Source: Planctomycetaceae bacterium UBA969 (GTDB lineage: Bacteria; Planctomycetota; Planctomycetia; Gemmatales; Gemmataceae). Taken from it: DNA of 32,525 nucleotides. Shown piece by piece: positions 31,603-32,525 of the stretch (position 1 is the first letter of the stretch; each line of letters begins with the position of its first letter). Where the stretch lies: contig DBCB01000343.1 in assembly GCA_002303765.1 (NCBI GenBank), positions 27,663-60,187 on the forward strand, in the 5' to 3' direction. Position numbers and translations under genes: made by a program. The notes under the pieces are model-generated. The model saw only the letters and a program-made list of their open reading frames with translations, made no database searches and was not told the DNA's origin.

Positions 31603-32525
31603 ATGCAAAAGATTCAGATCGACTCAGAATCAGAAACCGTAATCGAGCGTTCAGATTATCCACCAGAAAAGATCCGCCAAATCATGGCGAATGAAATTGT
31701 AGCTGTTATAGGCTACGGTGTTCAAGGGCGTGGCCAATCGCTCAACATGAAGGATAACGGCGTTAATGTCATCATCGGGCAGCGCGAACATTCCAAATCT
31801 TGGGATTTAGCTGTTAAAGATGGCTGGGTTCCTGGCAAAACCCTCTTCCCAATGGAAGAAGCGGCTGCCAAGGGGACCATCATTCAATATTTGCTTTCTG
31901 ATGCTGGCCAAAAAGAACAATGGTCTAAGCTCAAGCCCCACCTTACCAAAGGCAAGGCACTGTATTTCTCCCACGGGTTCAGCATCGTTTACAAAGACCA
32001 AACCCATGTGATACCTCCAGCAGATATCGATGTGATTTTGGTTGCACCCAAGGGTTCTGGTACCTCTGTAAGAAGGTTGTTCCTTGAAGGCAAGGGTATT
32101 AACTCTAGCTATGCAGTTTTCCAAGATGCTACAGGCAAGGCCTACGACCGTGCTCGTTCGCTGGGTATTGCAATCGGCTCGGGCTACCTTTTCGAAACTA
32201 CTTTCCAAAAAGAAGTGTACAGCGACTTAACAGGCGAACGAGGCGTGCTTATGGGCGCCATCTATGGCCTTTGGCTCGCTCAATATGAAGTGCTTCGTGC
32301 AAACGGGCATTCCGCCAGCGAATCCTTCAACGAAACCGTTGAAGAAGCAACCCAAAGCCTTTATCCCTTGATTGCAGAAAATGGCATGGATTGGATGTAT
32401 GCTAACTGTTCCACCACTGCACAACGAGGCGCATTGGATTGGTTCAAGAAGTTTCATGATGCTTCCAAGCCTGTTTTCGAAGAACTATATCGCAGTGTTG
32501 CTGATGGTTCTGAAACTCGCAGAAC
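31603..32525 (+). CDS. ilvC: Ketol-acid reductoisomerase, 3' truncated
   Basis: The NADPH- and Mg-dependent enzyme of branched-chain amino-acid synthesis, converting acetolactate to dihydroxy-isovalerate. About 307 residues are present and the gene runs past the window end. The cofactor loop is GYGVQGRGQSLN (37-48), followed by IIGQREHSKSW, YFSHGFS, LVAPKGSGTSVR and the metal-site region YSDLTGERGVLMG, then NETVEEATQSLYPLI. These stretches match the fungal Ilv5 mitochondrial enzymes more closely than the ordinary bacterial class I enzyme (E. coli or Corynebacterium-like). GGGGA lies 6-7 nt before the ATG, so the start is well supported. It is divergent from the dipeptidase gene. Confidence 0.93.
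   Translation, partial: MQKIQIDSESETVIERSDYPPEKIRQIMANEIVAVIGYGVQGRGQSLNMKDNGVNVIIGQREHSKSWDLAVKDGWVPGKTLFPMEEAAAKGTIIQYLLSDAGQKEQWSKLKPHLTKGKALYFSHGFSIVYKDQTHVIPPADIDVILVAPKGSGTSVRRLFLEGKGINSSYAVFQDATGKAYDRARSLGIAIGSGYLFETTFQKEVYSDLTGERGVLMGAIYGLWLAQYEVLRANGHSASESFNETVEEATQSLYPLIAENGMDWMYANCSTTAQRGALDWFKKFHDASKPVFEELYRSVADGSETRR

Noticed and set aside
1..32525. New defence system or prophage
   Set aside because: No nuclease-toxin pair, integrase, phage structural gene, reverse transcriptase or restriction gene was found. The CPBP protease alone is not enough to call a defence or bacteriocin system.

Overview
The window looks like chromosomal DNA of a member of the Planctomycetota with moderate, roughly half, GC content by eye. 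The evidence is the gene mix. There is a DUF1559 prepilin-like protein paired with a small lipoprotein, a DUF1552/DUF1592 gene pair, a 30-cysteine YTV-type envelope protein, a PQQ-propeller protein of the 'WPQFRGP' type and a planctomycete-style Gfo/Idh/MocA oxidoreductase. No genus can be named from the sequence alone. No rRNA, tRNA, CRISPR array, prophage or intact transposase gene was seen.

Layout. (1) 1-4109, plus strand: a tight operon with a 5'-truncated CrtI/CrtN-type desaturase, a PlsC-type acyltransferase, a CrtQ/HpnB-like GT2 glycosyltransferase (ATGA overlaps between each) and a SAM methyltransferase. It reads as a carotenoid or polyterpenoid end-modification cluster, comparable to the C30 carotenoid pathway. 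(2) 4141-5143: a strong hairpin between convergent genes, then the minus-strand YTV-like gene. (3) 5452-10713, minus: a four-gene operon of MFS transporter, CinA, polytopic GT-C-like protein and CPBP protease. (4) 10925-12028, plus: a Gfo/Idh/MocA oxidoreductase. (5) 12293-15152, minus: lipoprotein, DUF1559 protein and a predicted outer-membrane beta-barrel. (6) 15362-18600: an exported catalase-peroxidase KatG bracketed by repeats. A 145-bp element with perfect 24-bp inverted ends lies upstream, and a 660-bp repeat-rich gap lies downstream. (7) 18601-23973, minus: an operon of a secreted unknown, an HExxH metallopeptidase, a DUF1592-type haem protein and a Tat-exported DUF1552 protein. (8) 24109-29975, minus: RNase D, threonine synthase, DapB, a HEAT/jelly-roll exported protein and a PQQ-propeller protein. 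(9) 30138-32525: a small Sm-like protein (plus), an M19 dipeptidase (minus) and a 3'-truncated ilvC (plus) of the fungal Ilv5-like type.

How it fits together. Housekeeping amino-acid genes (dapB, thrC, ilvC) are interleaved with envelope and export genes typical of planctomycetes. The intergenic spaces carry several families of small palindromic repeats. One is a CCATGG-armed hairpin found three times complete and once as a half copy, always at gene 3' ends. Another is the GGGGTCAGGTCT inverted-repeat element upstream of katG, which has a degenerate solo end downstream of the gene. I see no clear new defence or mobile system. The best leads are the repeat families around katG, the 18601-23973 secreted operon, the Sm-like small protein, the RNase D with a catalytic Asp-to-Glu change and the fungal-type IlvC.
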